Assembly: GCF_052114085.1 (NCBI RefSeq)
Contig: NZ_JBFREB010000001.1
Coordinates: 3,580,245-3,644,244 of the forward strand
Reading direction: 5' to 3'
Source of the DNA: Leifsonia sp052114085
GTDB taxonomy: Bacteria; Actinomycetota; Actinomycetes; Actinomycetales; Microbacteriaceae
Length of the DNA stretch: 64,000 nucleotides
A program made the translations under genes and the position numbers. Shown here one piece after another: positions 1-7,915 of this stretch (position 1 is its first letter; each line of letters begins with the position of its first letter). The notes beneath the pieces are model-generated. The model worked only from the letters and a program-made list of their open reading frames with translations. It made no database searches and was not told the DNA's origin.

Positions 1-1
1 G

Positions 2-2956
2 ACGGCGTCGTACGACGCGCTTGGTCGCCTGGTCGGCGTGTGGTTGCCGAATAATCCCCAGTCGGCCAACCCGTCTGCTCCGACCACGAAGTACACGTAC
101 ACGGTCTCGCAGACCGCCGCGAGTGTGGTGGCCACCGAGTCGCAAGTTCCTGGCGGTACGACCACCCGGTACGACCTGTACGACGGCCTGGGTCGGGTTG
201 TCCAGTCTCAGTCCGCCGCGGTGCAGGCCGGCAGTGTGATCACCGACACGTCGTACGACAGGCAGAGTCGCATTGTGTCTTCCACGAAGCCGTACTGGGC
301 AGTGGCGGTGGCCTCCGGAAAGCTGTTCGTTCCGACGAGCCTGAGCCAGGTGCCGTCTCGGACGGATACCGTCTTCGATGCTGCGGGCCGGACGACTGCC
401 TCGGTCCGCTACACCTATGGCGACGAGGCGTCACGCACCACAAACACGTACCCTGGTGCCGATCGAGTGGATGTGACGCCTCCGTCTGGGGGGACCCTCT
501 CCTCGACGATCACCAATTCGAGGGGTCAGAAGACCGCACTGACGCAGTACCCCGGACCGATCGCAGCGGGCGGCGGCCTGACGACCCAGTATGAGTTCTC
601 GCCGACCGGCAGGATGAGCGCCATGGTCGATCCGGCGGGTAACCGCTGGTCGTGGGCATATGACGTACAGGGCAACCAGGTGAGTGCCGTCGACCCGGAT
701 TCGGGCACCAGCGCGAGCACCTTCGATGCGGCCGGCAACCAGCTGACCAGTACGGATGCGCGCGGTCAGACGCTGGCCTACGCCTACGACGCGCTGAACC
801 GGAAGACCGCTCAGTATTCGGGGGATGTCGCGGGTCCGTTGTTGGCGTCGTGGACGTTCGACACGGTCGCGAAGGGCCAGCTGTCGTCATCGTCGAGCTA
901 CACAGGCTCGGTTGCCGGCAAGCCGGGTCTCGCCTACACCAAATCGGTTACGGCGTACGACGACCTCTACCATCCGACGTCGTGGAAAGTGTCGATCCCG
1001 GCGGGCGCACCCGCGTTCGGTGGCACTTCGTACACGGTGACGTCGACGTACACGACGAACGGTGTGGGACTGTCGCAGCAGGTTCTCCCGGCCATCGGTG
1101 GTCTTCCGGCGGAGCGGTTGCGGACTCTGTATGACGGGATCGGGAACATCGATTCGGTGCAGGGCACGACCATGTACGGCATTGCGACGTACACGCCGAT
1201 AAGCCAGCTCTCGCAGATCGAGCGGGGCAGCACGAACACCCTGTACACGGGTTTCGGCTATGACCCGGGCACCGGTCTGGCGAATCAGGTGATCGACACC
1301 ACGCTGACCGGTTCGGTGTGGACTACCCAGGCCAGTCGCTTGTACTCCCGTAACGCGGCAGGAGATGTGACATCGGTCGTGACCAAGGGTGCGGTGGGGA
1401 CGGATACGCAGTGTTTCCGGTATGACGGTTTCCGTGCGCTGACTGAGGCGTGGACGCCGGCGTCGGCCGACTGCGCCGCGTCACCCGCGGTGACGGGGTT
1501 GGGTGGCCCGGCGCCGTATTGGGCCAGCTACACCATCGATCCGGCGACGGGGAACCGTACCTCGTCCACCGCGCACACCGCGAACGGGGATGCGTCGACC
1601 GCGTACAGCTACCCGGCGTCTGGTGCTGCCCGTCCGCACGCGGTGACCGCGGTGGAAGCTGACGCGTATTCGTATGACGCTGCCGGTAACACCACAGCCC
1701 GTCCAGGTCAGACGTTGGCCTATAACGAGGTCGGCAAACCTTCGACGGTGACCACCGGTGGTGTTGCACAGTCGAACGTGTACGACGCCGACGGCACCCT
1801 GCTGCTGCGCTCAGATCCGACGTCGGGCACGATGTTGTTCGTGGGGCAGACCGAGGTGACGGTGGCGCCGGGCGCGTCGGTCGCGTCCGCGGTCCGCACC
1901 TATTCGCTGGGTGATGTCCCGGTCGCGGAACGCGCAACCAAGGCTGGTGTCTCCGGTTCGGTGGTGACCTGGATCTCCGGGGACCTGAACCACACTCAGG
2001 ACCTCGCCTTCAACAACACCACCGGCGCGGTTACCCGCCGCTACACCGACCCCTACGGCAACACTCGCGGCCCGAAGGTGCCCTGGGTCGACGGGCACGG
2101 GTACCTGAACAAACCCAAGTCCGCAGTCACGGGGCTGACCCAGCTGGGTGCGCGTCTGTACGACGCGGTGGTGGGCCGGTTCCTGTCCGTGGACTCGATC
2201 CTCGCACCCGACAACCCCGCCCAGAACAACGGGTACGCGTACTCGGCGAACAACCCGATCACCAACAGCGACCCCGACGGCAAGTGCTACGTCGCGGGCA
2301 AGGACGCGCTGAACTTCAGTTCCAATTGCGGCGGCGGCAAGGGGGTGGCCGCGCCGCAAATTTCGGGACACAGCGCCTACGAACCTCAAGAGAGTTCGTA
2401 TGACGATCGCGCGATCAAAAAGAAGGGCAGCAAGCCGACTGTGCAAGGCCACATAACCGACGCTGGGAAGCCACTCGTCGCTATCTTGGGACCGACACCC
2501 GAAGAGTTCTACAGCCGTTGGGCAAAGCAGCAAAGGTCGAACCAGCAGCTCGAACATGATCGGAAGGTGCAGCAACAAGATGCTGAACTTAAACCAGGTT
2601 CGGGTAGCTGCGCCTCTGCGTCTGGCAAGTTAGGGGTCGGCCTCGGAGGCTCGTACTGCCAGGTCCGCACGCTTGACGGGAAGGACCACGCCATAGTCGT
2701 AGGAAATGGAGCCGTTGGCTTTGGCCTCGGTGCGGGGGCAGAGATGTCAACTCTCACGACGAACGCCCGATCAGCTGACGACCTCGCCGGCGGGTCGTTC
2801 GGATTCCAAGGTGGAGCTGAGCTCGGAGTGGGTGCTACCGCAGACCAATCCTGGACCTTTACGAATCCGCAGATCTCGACTTCCCAGCTCGGCTATGGCG
2901 TCGGCGGGAAGGCATATATCGGGGCGGAGGTGGGGTGGACTTGGGTGTTGTATTGA
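2..2956 (+). CDS. RHS/YD-repeat protein, C-terminal part (5' end outside the window)
   Basis: The reading frame is open from the first bases of the window, so the start lies upstream; about 984 residues are visible. It carries YD repeats (for example YDALGRLVGVW, YDVQGNQ, TFDAAGNQ, YAYDALNRK) and then the RHS repeat-associated core (LGARLYDAVVGRFLSVDSIL, followed by NPITNSDPDG). In this family the core forms a shell around a variable C-terminal toxin released at the cell surface. After the DPDG junction near position 2280 the sequence changes character: about 220 residues, first lysine- and glutamine-rich, then a glycine-rich segment with alternating hydrophobic residues ending in GAEVGWTWVLY. 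I do not recognise this tip; a membrane-active or pore-type effector is an inference from the glycine-rich pattern and from the membrane proteins encoded next to it. Family assignment is firm, tip function is not. Confidence 0.93.
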   Translation, partial: TASYDALGRLVGVWLPNNPQSANPSAPTTKYTYTVSQTAASVVATESQVPGGTTTRYDLYDGLGRVVQSQSAAVQAGSVITDTSYDRQSRIVSSTKPYWAVAVASGKLFVPTSLSQVPSRTDTVFDAAGRTTASVRYTYGDEASRTTNTYPGADRVDVTPPSGGTLSSTITNSRGQKTALTQYPGPIAAGGGLTTQYEFSPTGRMSAMVDPAGNRWSWAYDVQGNQVSAVDPDSGTSASTFDAAGNQLTSTDARGQTLAYAYDALNRKTAQYSGDVAGPLLASWTFDTVAKGQLSSSSSYTGSVAGKPGLAYTKSVTAYDDLYHPTSWKVSIPAGAPAFGGTSYTVTSTYTTNGVGLSQQVLPAIGGLPAERLRTLYDGIGNIDSVQGTTMYGIATYTPISQLSQIERGSTNTLYTGFGYDPGTGLANQVIDTTLTGSVWTTQASRLYSRNAAGDVTSVVTKGAVGTDTQCFRYDGFRALTEAWTPASADCAASPAVTGLGGPAPYWASYTIDPATGNRTSSTAHTANGDASTAYSYPASGAARPHAVTAVEADAYSYDAAGNTTARPGQTLAYNEVGKPSTVTTGGVAQSNVYDADGTLLLRSDPTSGTMLFVGQTEVTVAPGASVASAVRTYSLGDVPVAERATKAGVSGSVVTWISGDLNHTQDLAFNNTTGAVTRRYTDPYGNTRGPKVPWVDGHGYLNKPKSAVTGLTQLGARLYDAVVGRFLSVDSILAPDNPAQNNGYAYSANNPITNSDPDGKCYVAGKDALNFSSNCGGGKGVAAPQISGHSAYEPQESSYDDRAIKKKGSKPTVQGHITDAGKPLVAILGPTPEEFYSRWAKQQRSNQQLEHDRKVQQQDAELKPGSGSCASASGKLGVGLGGSYCQVRTLDGKDHAIVVGNGAVGFGLGAGAEMSTLTTNARSADDLAGGSFGFQGGAELGVGATADQSWTFTNPQISTSQLGYGVGGKAYIGAEVGWTWVLY

Positions 2957-3417
2957 GGGTGAAGTCGCAACTCCTAATTCTTCGTGTGCTTCTCACTGTT
3001 CAGGGTGTCATAGCCACCGGAACGCTAATCCTCGGGCTAGGGGCGCTGATCGTGCCATGGTTCAAAGAACCCGTACTCGGCCTAGTTATGGCTTTCTCAG
3101 CGATGATTGTGTTCCTAGCGGAGAACGGCCTTGCGTTCGCTGTGTGGGGAAGGCGATCCATGTTTCCTGCAAAGCGCGGGCGCAGCGTTCTCGAGCGGCT
3201 GCTCATCCGCACTGCGTGGTCGTTGCCGCTGCGATACAAACTTCTCCTGGGGACGTTGCTGGCGTTCGCGATCATGTTCTTCTCGTTGGGAGTTGCGTTT
3301 CAGGCGTCCAGTGGGCTGCAGACAGCGTGGGGCGGTTACGGATTGGCCCTTTTCGGCTGTGTAGGAGGCGCGGTCGCCGCTCCAGTAGCAGTCGGGAAGG
3401 GGGGGAATAACGCCTGA
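2935..3417 (+). CDS. Small integral membrane protein, candidate immunity protein of the RHS locus
   Basis: 160 residues with about four hydrophobic segments (near 13-40, 46-70, 92-120 and 130-152). It starts with GTG inside the end of the RHS gene (22-base overlap) behind a GGAGG, so the two are probably translationally coupled. The central motif WGRRSMFPAKRGRS (residues 71-84) recurs in the membrane protein at 3784-4371 as YGTRALFPRRRGGS, and both have the same hydrophobic layout, so they look paralogous. No known family was recognised. Its position directly behind a polymorphic RHS tip suggests an immunity protein protecting the producer, which would suit a membrane-targeting toxin. This is inference from context. 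Confidence 0.72.
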   Translation: MDLGVVLRVKSQLLILRVLLTVQGVIATGTLILGLGALIVPWFKEPVLGLVMAFSAMIVFLAENGLAFAVWGRRSMFPAKRGRSVLERLLIRTAWSLPLRYKLLLGTLLAFAIMFFSLGVAFQASSGLQTAWGGYGLALFGCVGGAVAAPVAVGKGGNNA

Positions 3418-3472
3418 TCCTTTGGGCACATTCGATATGACTCTCAAAAAGCGAATTGGAGACTAAGAGGTA

Positions 3473-3777
3473 ATGAATGAAGTAATGGGTGAAGAATACT
3501 GGGCCGTAGGTATACCTGGATTGACGGAGGAAGGGGCGCGCGTCAAGTCCTCTCCAGGGCTAGGGTGCTCGGCTGGGAAGGGTACGAGGTTGACCCGGCC
3601 GTCTTCTGCGGGCGCGAGCTCGATCGAGTTAGCGTGGAGATCAGGCTGAAGTTGATGGCGGCCGGGTTAGCAGCGCTGGGTGACTCACTCACGGACCGGG
3701 AGCGGTGGGGCGGGCAGGCGGCGATCGAAGACATGCAGGAGTGGTTGGAGCAGGCGGCGGAGGTTTCGGACGACTAG
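3473..3777 (+). pseudogene. HicB-like antitoxin-type gene broken by a frameshift
   Basis: A frame from ATG 3473, behind an AGAGG, gives MNEVMGEEYWAVGIPGL and then loses similarity near 3548. The frame one base earlier is open from 3493 and continues as SRARVLGWEGYEVDPAVF, then VSVEIRLKL and a C-terminal acidic helix, ending at the TAG before 3777. Joined near 3548-3551 they give about 100 residues with the order seen in HicB-like proteins: a 'WAV.IPG' strand, a helix of the 'ARELAxEGYE' type, then a 'V.V.IRL.L' strand. A single-base deletion is the simplest explanation. A short protein from GTG 3565 (70 residues) or a sequencing error remain possible. No HicA partner was seen nearby. Confidence 0.5.
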
Positions 3778-3783
3778 CGCGAT

Positions 3784-4371
3784 ATGCCGGGCCCCCTGGG
3801 CGTTCAAACTATGGACTCGTCGACTCGGTCGCCAGAGGAGAGCATGAGAGCACGGCTCAAAGACATGAGCGACTGGTGGTCGGTCGCGGGTATAGCAGTG
3901 GTAGTTGCGTGCTCAGTGTTCGGAATCGCAGCATTTGCGATACCAGTCTTCCGGGCCACCTACCTCGGGCTAATAGCTGCGCTTTGCGCCGGGTGCCTCT
4001 GGATAATCGTCTTCGTAAGAACGCTTGCCGTCTACGGAACCCGAGCGCTCTTTCCTCGCAGACGCGGCGGCAGCCTGTCCCGCGAGTTCCGCCGGTACAC
4101 CAGTCACCTGCAGGGTTGGGGGCTCTTCCGGGCGATAGCCGTTTTTCTCGTTGGGCTGATCTACTTTGTGGTTTCGGCCATCATCAAAAATCGCGTTCCG
4201 CTCTCCCAAAATCCCTGGGGCGGCCTCGCGATCGCGATCTGGACTGCCGGTGTTGCCGTCGCATGGATATCCGCCTTTCGCGAGCTTGACTTGACCAGCT
4301 CGCCCAACGATTCACCGAATCGGACACCCTTCGCGGCCCGGACTACGCTGCCTCGGGCACGTTCGAAATGA
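3784..4371 (+). CDS. Integral membrane protein, paralogue of the protein at 2935-3417
   Basis: 195 residues from ATG 3784; ATG 3844 (MRARLKDMSDWW) is an equally plausible start. There are about four hydrophobic segments (near 33-56, 58-82, 108-130 and 140-162) followed by a polar tail. The motif YGTRALFPRRRGGS (residues 84-97) matches WGRRSMFPAKRGRS of the upstream protein at the same place between the second and third membrane segments, which supports duplication of one gene. The polar tail after about residue 165 is low-complexity and may reflect decay. No family recognised. It is read as a second, possibly orphan, immunity protein of the RHS locus; the function is inferred only from position. 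Confidence 0.6.
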   Translation: MPGPLGVQTMDSSTRSPEESMRARLKDMSDWWSVAGIAVVVACSVFGIAAFAIPVFRATYLGLIAALCAGCLWIIVFVRTLAVYGTRALFPRRRGGSLSREFRRYTSHLQGWGLFRAIAVFLVGLIYFVVSAIIKNRVPLSQNPWGGLAIAIWTAGVAVAWISAFRELDLTSSPNDSPNRTPFAARTTLPRARSK

Positions 4372-4768
4372 GCGGTATGACTGGGGAGGCCAGTACGCGT
4401 GCTTTAACTTCGACCTCGATCGGAATGCAACTAAACCGGTCCGATCTACTTGAGTACCTGTCAGATCCGTGGTTCCGGCGACGACATGGTTCTGGCAAGT
4501 GGTGAGCGGCACTAAGGCAGTTCTAGTCAAACGAGAACGGCTGAGCGCGGGCGCTTCACCGGCTTTCCAGCTTATCGGCGAGTGGGAGCAGGTGCGCAGC
4601 GCACGCGACGCGTGAGGCGAGTTCGCGGTGCCTCGCCTCTTTCCGGCGGTGTCACGTCATAATTCCTCACGCCTTACGTCTAAGTAAGAGGCGATGCAGA
4701 CCCTTCCTCGCAGACCACCTGCGGCAACGAAGGGATCCGCTCGCCGTTCGCTGAACGTGAGGAGCATC
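4372..4768. other. Intergenic region after the RHS locus, no gene supported
   Basis: About 400 bases without a supported gene. Frames are open over 4320-4502 and the end of another reads ERYDWGGQYACFNF, which looks protein-like, but neither has a start site, ribosome site or recognisable family. This is probably degraded coding sequence from an older RHS tip or immunity gene. A hairpin terminator lies at 4614-4643 and the leader of the lipoprotein gene follows. Confidence 0.5.
4614..4643 (+). terminator. Hairpin terminator closing the RHS locus
   Basis: Perfect 8-bp arms, GAGGCGAG at 4614-4621 and CTCGCCTC at 4632-4639, with a 10-base loop, are followed by a short T run. It lies between the RHS-associated genes and the next operon. 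Confidence 0.6.
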
Positions 4769-5575
4769 ATGAAGACCCGCGCACTCTCCGCCTTGGCCGC
4801 GGCCGTCGCGTCCGTCGTGCTGTTGGGAGGCTGTAGCGCGTCCACCGCCCCGCAGACGTCGCCGCCTTTCGGCGCGACGGTCCTGGCCGCGCCAACGAAG
4901 AAGTATGTGATTGCGACGGTAGGTGATTCTCACGCGTTGCGCTTCGCGCAGGGTATGGAGCAGGTCGCCGGCGACGCCTACCAGGTCGTGCGCGCGGCGT
5001 ACGGCGGGTGCGGACTCATGCGCGAGTCCCGGTACAAACTCTCCAGCTACGGCCTCTCCGACGAGCACGCTGCGAATCGCGCCTGCGACGACTGGGATTC
5101 GGAGTGGCGCCAACTGATCGAGCAGTCCAAACCGGATGCGGTCCTTCTGACGACCTCGTATTGGGACGTCAACGCCCAGAAGATCGATGACACAGACACC
5201 TTCCGGCTGATCACCGACAAGAAGTTCCGAGACCAGTATGCGGCGTCGCTGCAGGAGGGCATCGACATCCTGTCCGCGCAGGGCGCCCGCGTTTACCTGG
5301 ACAACTCCCTTCCCTATCTCGGGAATGACATGCCGAGCGCTGAGGCGATGAGCAAGACGGTCACCGAGGTCTACCGGAAGGCGAAGGCTGCGGGCAAGAA
5401 CGTCGGGCTCCTCGACCTGCGGGGGCAGCTCTGCGACGGCAACACGTGCCCGACCACCATCGACGGGATCGCCGTGATGGACGAGACATCGCACCCGGCG
5501 GGCGAGTCGCTGGCTCGCCAATCCCGCTGGATCCTCAACACGATCTCGGCGGACCTCGGCGCCGTGCAGCGATGA
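4769..5575 (+). CDS. SGNH-hydrolase-type lipoprotein, partner of the acyltransferase downstream
   Basis: 268 residues. ATG 4769 is chosen because it has GAGGAG four bases upstream and gives a normal lipoprotein signal with LGGC (Cys22); an upstream in-frame ATG at 4694 would put a charged stretch before the signal. Block I GDSH is at residues 52-55 and a late D-E-T-S-H supplies the expected Asp and His of an SGNH esterase or transferase. In OafA-type proteins this domain is fused behind an acyltransferase-3 membrane domain; here the two are separate genes overlapping by four bases. Likely role: outer-face acyl transfer or deacylation on a cell-wall glycan. The substrate is unknown. Confidence 0.85.
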   Translation: MKTRALSALAAAVASVVLLGGCSASTAPQTSPPFGATVLAAPTKKYVIATVGDSHALRFAQGMEQVAGDAYQVVRAAYGGCGLMRESRYKLSSYGLSDEHAANRACDDWDSEWRQLIEQSKPDAVLLTTSYWDVNAQKIDDTDTFRLITDKKFRDQYAASLQEGIDILSAQGARVYLDNSLPYLGNDMPSAEAMSKTVTEVYRKAKAAGKNVGLLDLRGQLCDGNTCPTTIDGIAVMDETSHPAGESLARQSRWILNTISADLGAVQR

Positions 5576-6777
5576 GCGCTTCCCAACTGGCGTCTCGCTC
5601 GCGCCGTCGCGCGGGAGCGCCTGTCCCGGTGCAATCCAGCCCTGCGGCGAGGATCGATGCTGTCGACGGGCTCCGCGCTCTCGCCGTCGTCGCCGTCGTC
5701 GCGTTCCATTTCGGGGCACCGCTGCCCGGAGGGTTCCTCGGCGTCGATCTGTTCTTCGTGATCTCGGGGTTCGTCATTACTCGGCTGCTGATCCGTCAGC
5801 ATGCGGCGGGCTCGGGCGTCCGGTACGGGCACTTCCTGGCCCGCAGAATACGGCGGCTCCTCCCCGTCCTCGTCGTGGTGCTCGCCGTCACGCAACTCTG
5901 GCTACTGACTGCTGGCGATGCCATGCAACGCGCCGGAGGCAAGCAGACCGTCGCCGCGGCTGGGTACGTCTCCAATTGGTACGCCATCTTTGCCACGCAG
6001 TCGTACTGGGACATCCACTCCAGTCTCACGCCGCTGAACCACTTGTGGAGCCTGTCGGTGGAGGAGCAGTTCTATCTGGTGTGGCCGTGGCTTCTGCTGC
6101 TCGTGCTCGGCCTCGTGTCACGACGGGTGCGCGTCGCGGTCGTACTGGCGCTCGCCGCGGTCTCGTACAGCCTGGCGTGCTGGATCGGCATGGCGCATCC
6201 CGACCGGGCCTACCTCGGAACCGACACCCGCGCGGGAGCCCTGCTCTTGGGCGCCGCGCTGGCGCTCTTCCTCGCCGACCGTCCGGCGACCCCGCCGATG
6301 TCCTCCCGGGCTCGAAGCACGGTAACGGTGGTGGGGTGGTCGGCCTTGTCCCTCTTCATCGCTGCTTGTGTCGTCGGCTGGACCGTGGACTCGCCCGCGC
6401 TGTATGCCGGCGGGCTCCTCGTCGTCGGGTTGGCGGAGGTCGCTCTGGTCTGGTCGGTGGTGCATCAGGGGGCACTCGCTCGGTTCTTCGGCTGGCGGCA
6501 CATCCGAATGGTGGGGCGGGCGTCGTACTCGATCTACTTGTGGCACTGGGTTCTCTGGGTGGCGCTCGCTTCGATCCCCACGTTCTCCGCGCCGTGGCGG
6601 GCGGTACTCGCGATCGTGGGGACGGCGCTGCTCTCCGCGGTCACGTACCGTTTCGTCGAGCTACCGCTGCAGAAAAGAGCCCCCCGCACGGTCGTCGTCG
6701 TCTCCGTCGTCGCTTTGCTCGGGCTGGCCGTCGCTGCGGTTGTGGCCATGCCGCCTGCGCCCGCTCCGGCCGAGTAG
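5572..6777 (+). CDS. Acyltransferase family 3 membrane protein (OafA-like)
   Basis: 401 residues. ATG 5572 overlaps the lipoprotein stop (ATGA), which fixes the start and implies coupling. After a basic N-terminus the sequence shows IDAVDGLRALAVVAVVAFHF, the family's first membrane segment with its conserved His, then GVDLFFVISGFVITRLL, NHLWSLSVEEQFYLVWP and about ten membrane segments in total. It ends after the last membrane segment without the extracytoplasmic SGNH domain many homologues carry; that domain is the lipoprotein encoded just upstream. Likely it moves acyl groups across the membrane to O-acylate a surface polysaccharide or cell-wall polymer. The assignment is strong, the substrate unknown. 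Confidence 0.92.
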   Translation: MSASQLASRSRRRAGAPVPVQSSPAARIDAVDGLRALAVVAVVAFHFGAPLPGGFLGVDLFFVISGFVITRLLIRQHAAGSGVRYGHFLARRIRRLLPVLVVVLAVTQLWLLTAGDAMQRAGGKQTVAAAGYVSNWYAIFATQSYWDIHSSLTPLNHLWSLSVEEQFYLVWPWLLLLVLGLVSRRVRVAVVLALAAVSYSLACWIGMAHPDRAYLGTDTRAGALLLGAALALFLADRPATPPMSSRARSTVTVVGWSALSLFIAACVVGWTVDSPALYAGGLLVVGLAEVALVWSVVHQGALARFFGWRHIRMVGRASYSIYLWHWVLWVALASIPTFSAPWRAVLAIVGTALLSAVTYRFVELPLQKRAPRTVVVVSVVALLGLAVAAVVAMPPAPAPAE

Positions 6778-6847
6778 GTCGGCTGGAGCACGATCGCGAC
6801 GTTGCGGTGGACGACCTCACGACTCACACATTGTGCAGCCGCAGCCC

Positions 6848-7756
6848 TCAGAACACGTACTCCAGCAGATCCAACCCCACCGCGCGCATCCCCTCGATCA
6901 CGGCCAGCCGTTCCGGCAGGCTCGTGTCGTCGAAGTAGGTCGACACCGCGTACGTGACCCCGGCGCGCGGGCCGCGCAGCACGCCCACCTCGCTCCGGAC
7001 GCCGTCGTCGGTTCCCGTCTTGTTCACGAGCAGGATGCCGTGCTCCGGGTGGCGGTGGGAGTGCGGGTCGAGCCCGAAGGCGCTCGACACCAGGGAGAAG
7101 TCGCTGTTGAGCGACAGCCAGGAGATCACCCGCTCGCTGGTCGCCGGGTTGACGATCTCGCCGCGCGCGAGGGCGGAGAACAGCCACGTCAGTTCGTTGG
7201 CGCTTCCCACCGAGAGCTGCGGGGCATCGTCGGGCCCGCGGTGGTCGCGCACCAGGTCGAGCAGCGCGGTGCGGGTGAGGCCGAGGGACTCGGTCCGGGC
7301 GCTCACGGCCTCCAGGCCGACGCGGCGCAGGAGGACGTTCGTGGCCAGGTTGTCGCTGGTGGCGCCGACGAGCGCCGCGAGGTCGGCGACTGGGAGGGAC
7401 GGAACGTGCAGGTGCTGCCAGATGCCCGACTCACCGGCTATGTCGCGCGGGTCGCGGTCCAGGTGCGCGAACGGGCTCAGCTCGCCCTGCTGGAGACGTG
7501 CAGCGACCTCCACAAGGAGCAGGACCTTGCCGATGCTCGCGGTGGGCATGACGACGTGGTCGTCGACGGAGAACAGCACGGCTCCGGTCGACAGGTCGGT
7601 TGCGCGCGCCGATACCTGCACGCCCGAGACGGCCAGTCGCCCGAGGGCGTCGAAGCCGCGGCTGAAGTTCTCGGTCGACCCCGGCGAACGATGCCGGCCA
7701 CGACGGGCGGGCGCCTGCCGCGCCCGACGGGCGGAATCCTGAGCCTGGATCGTCAC
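6848..7756 (-). CDS. Class A beta-lactamase-like serine hydrolase
   Basis: 302 residues. The penicillin-recognising triad is present: S74-I-G-K77 (SxxK), S134-D135-N136 (SDN) and K246-T247-G248 (KTG). No signal peptide is visible; the first 30 residues are arginine-rich and polar, so as drawn the protein would be cytoplasmic. The omega-loop region (about 160-180) lacks the Glu-x-x-x-Asn pattern that supplies the general base in true class A beta-lactamases. Beta-lactam resistance is therefore doubtful, and an esterase, amidase or peptidase role is as likely. It converges on the acyltransferase gene with a 70-base gap that holds nothing notable. Confidence 0.85.
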   Translation of the reverse strand: MTIQAQDSARRARQAPARRGRHRSPGSTENFSRGFDALGRLAVSGVQVSARATDLSTGAVLFSVDDHVVMPTASIGKVLLLVEVAARLQQGELSPFAHLDRDPRDIAGESGIWQHLHVPSLPVADLAALVGATSDNLATNVLLRRVGLEAVSARTESLGLTRTALLDLVRDHRGPDDAPQLSVGSANELTWLFSALARGEIVNPATSERVISWLSLNSDFSLVSSAFGLDPHSHRHPEHGILLVNKTGTDDGVRSEVGVLRGPRAGVTYAVSTYFDDTSLPERLAVIEGMRAVGLDLLEYVF

Positions 7757-7915
7757 GGTGTCGCTGGTCTTTCTTCCGAGTCGGTTCTACCGGAATCGCG
7801 GCGCCCGTCCCCGGCACCGCAGCCGCCGCTGCGGGGGTGACCGCAGGACGACAGAGACGATGCTACCCCGTGATCGGGGGACACGCTCGGCGGATGCCGG
7901 AGACGGGCGACGCGA

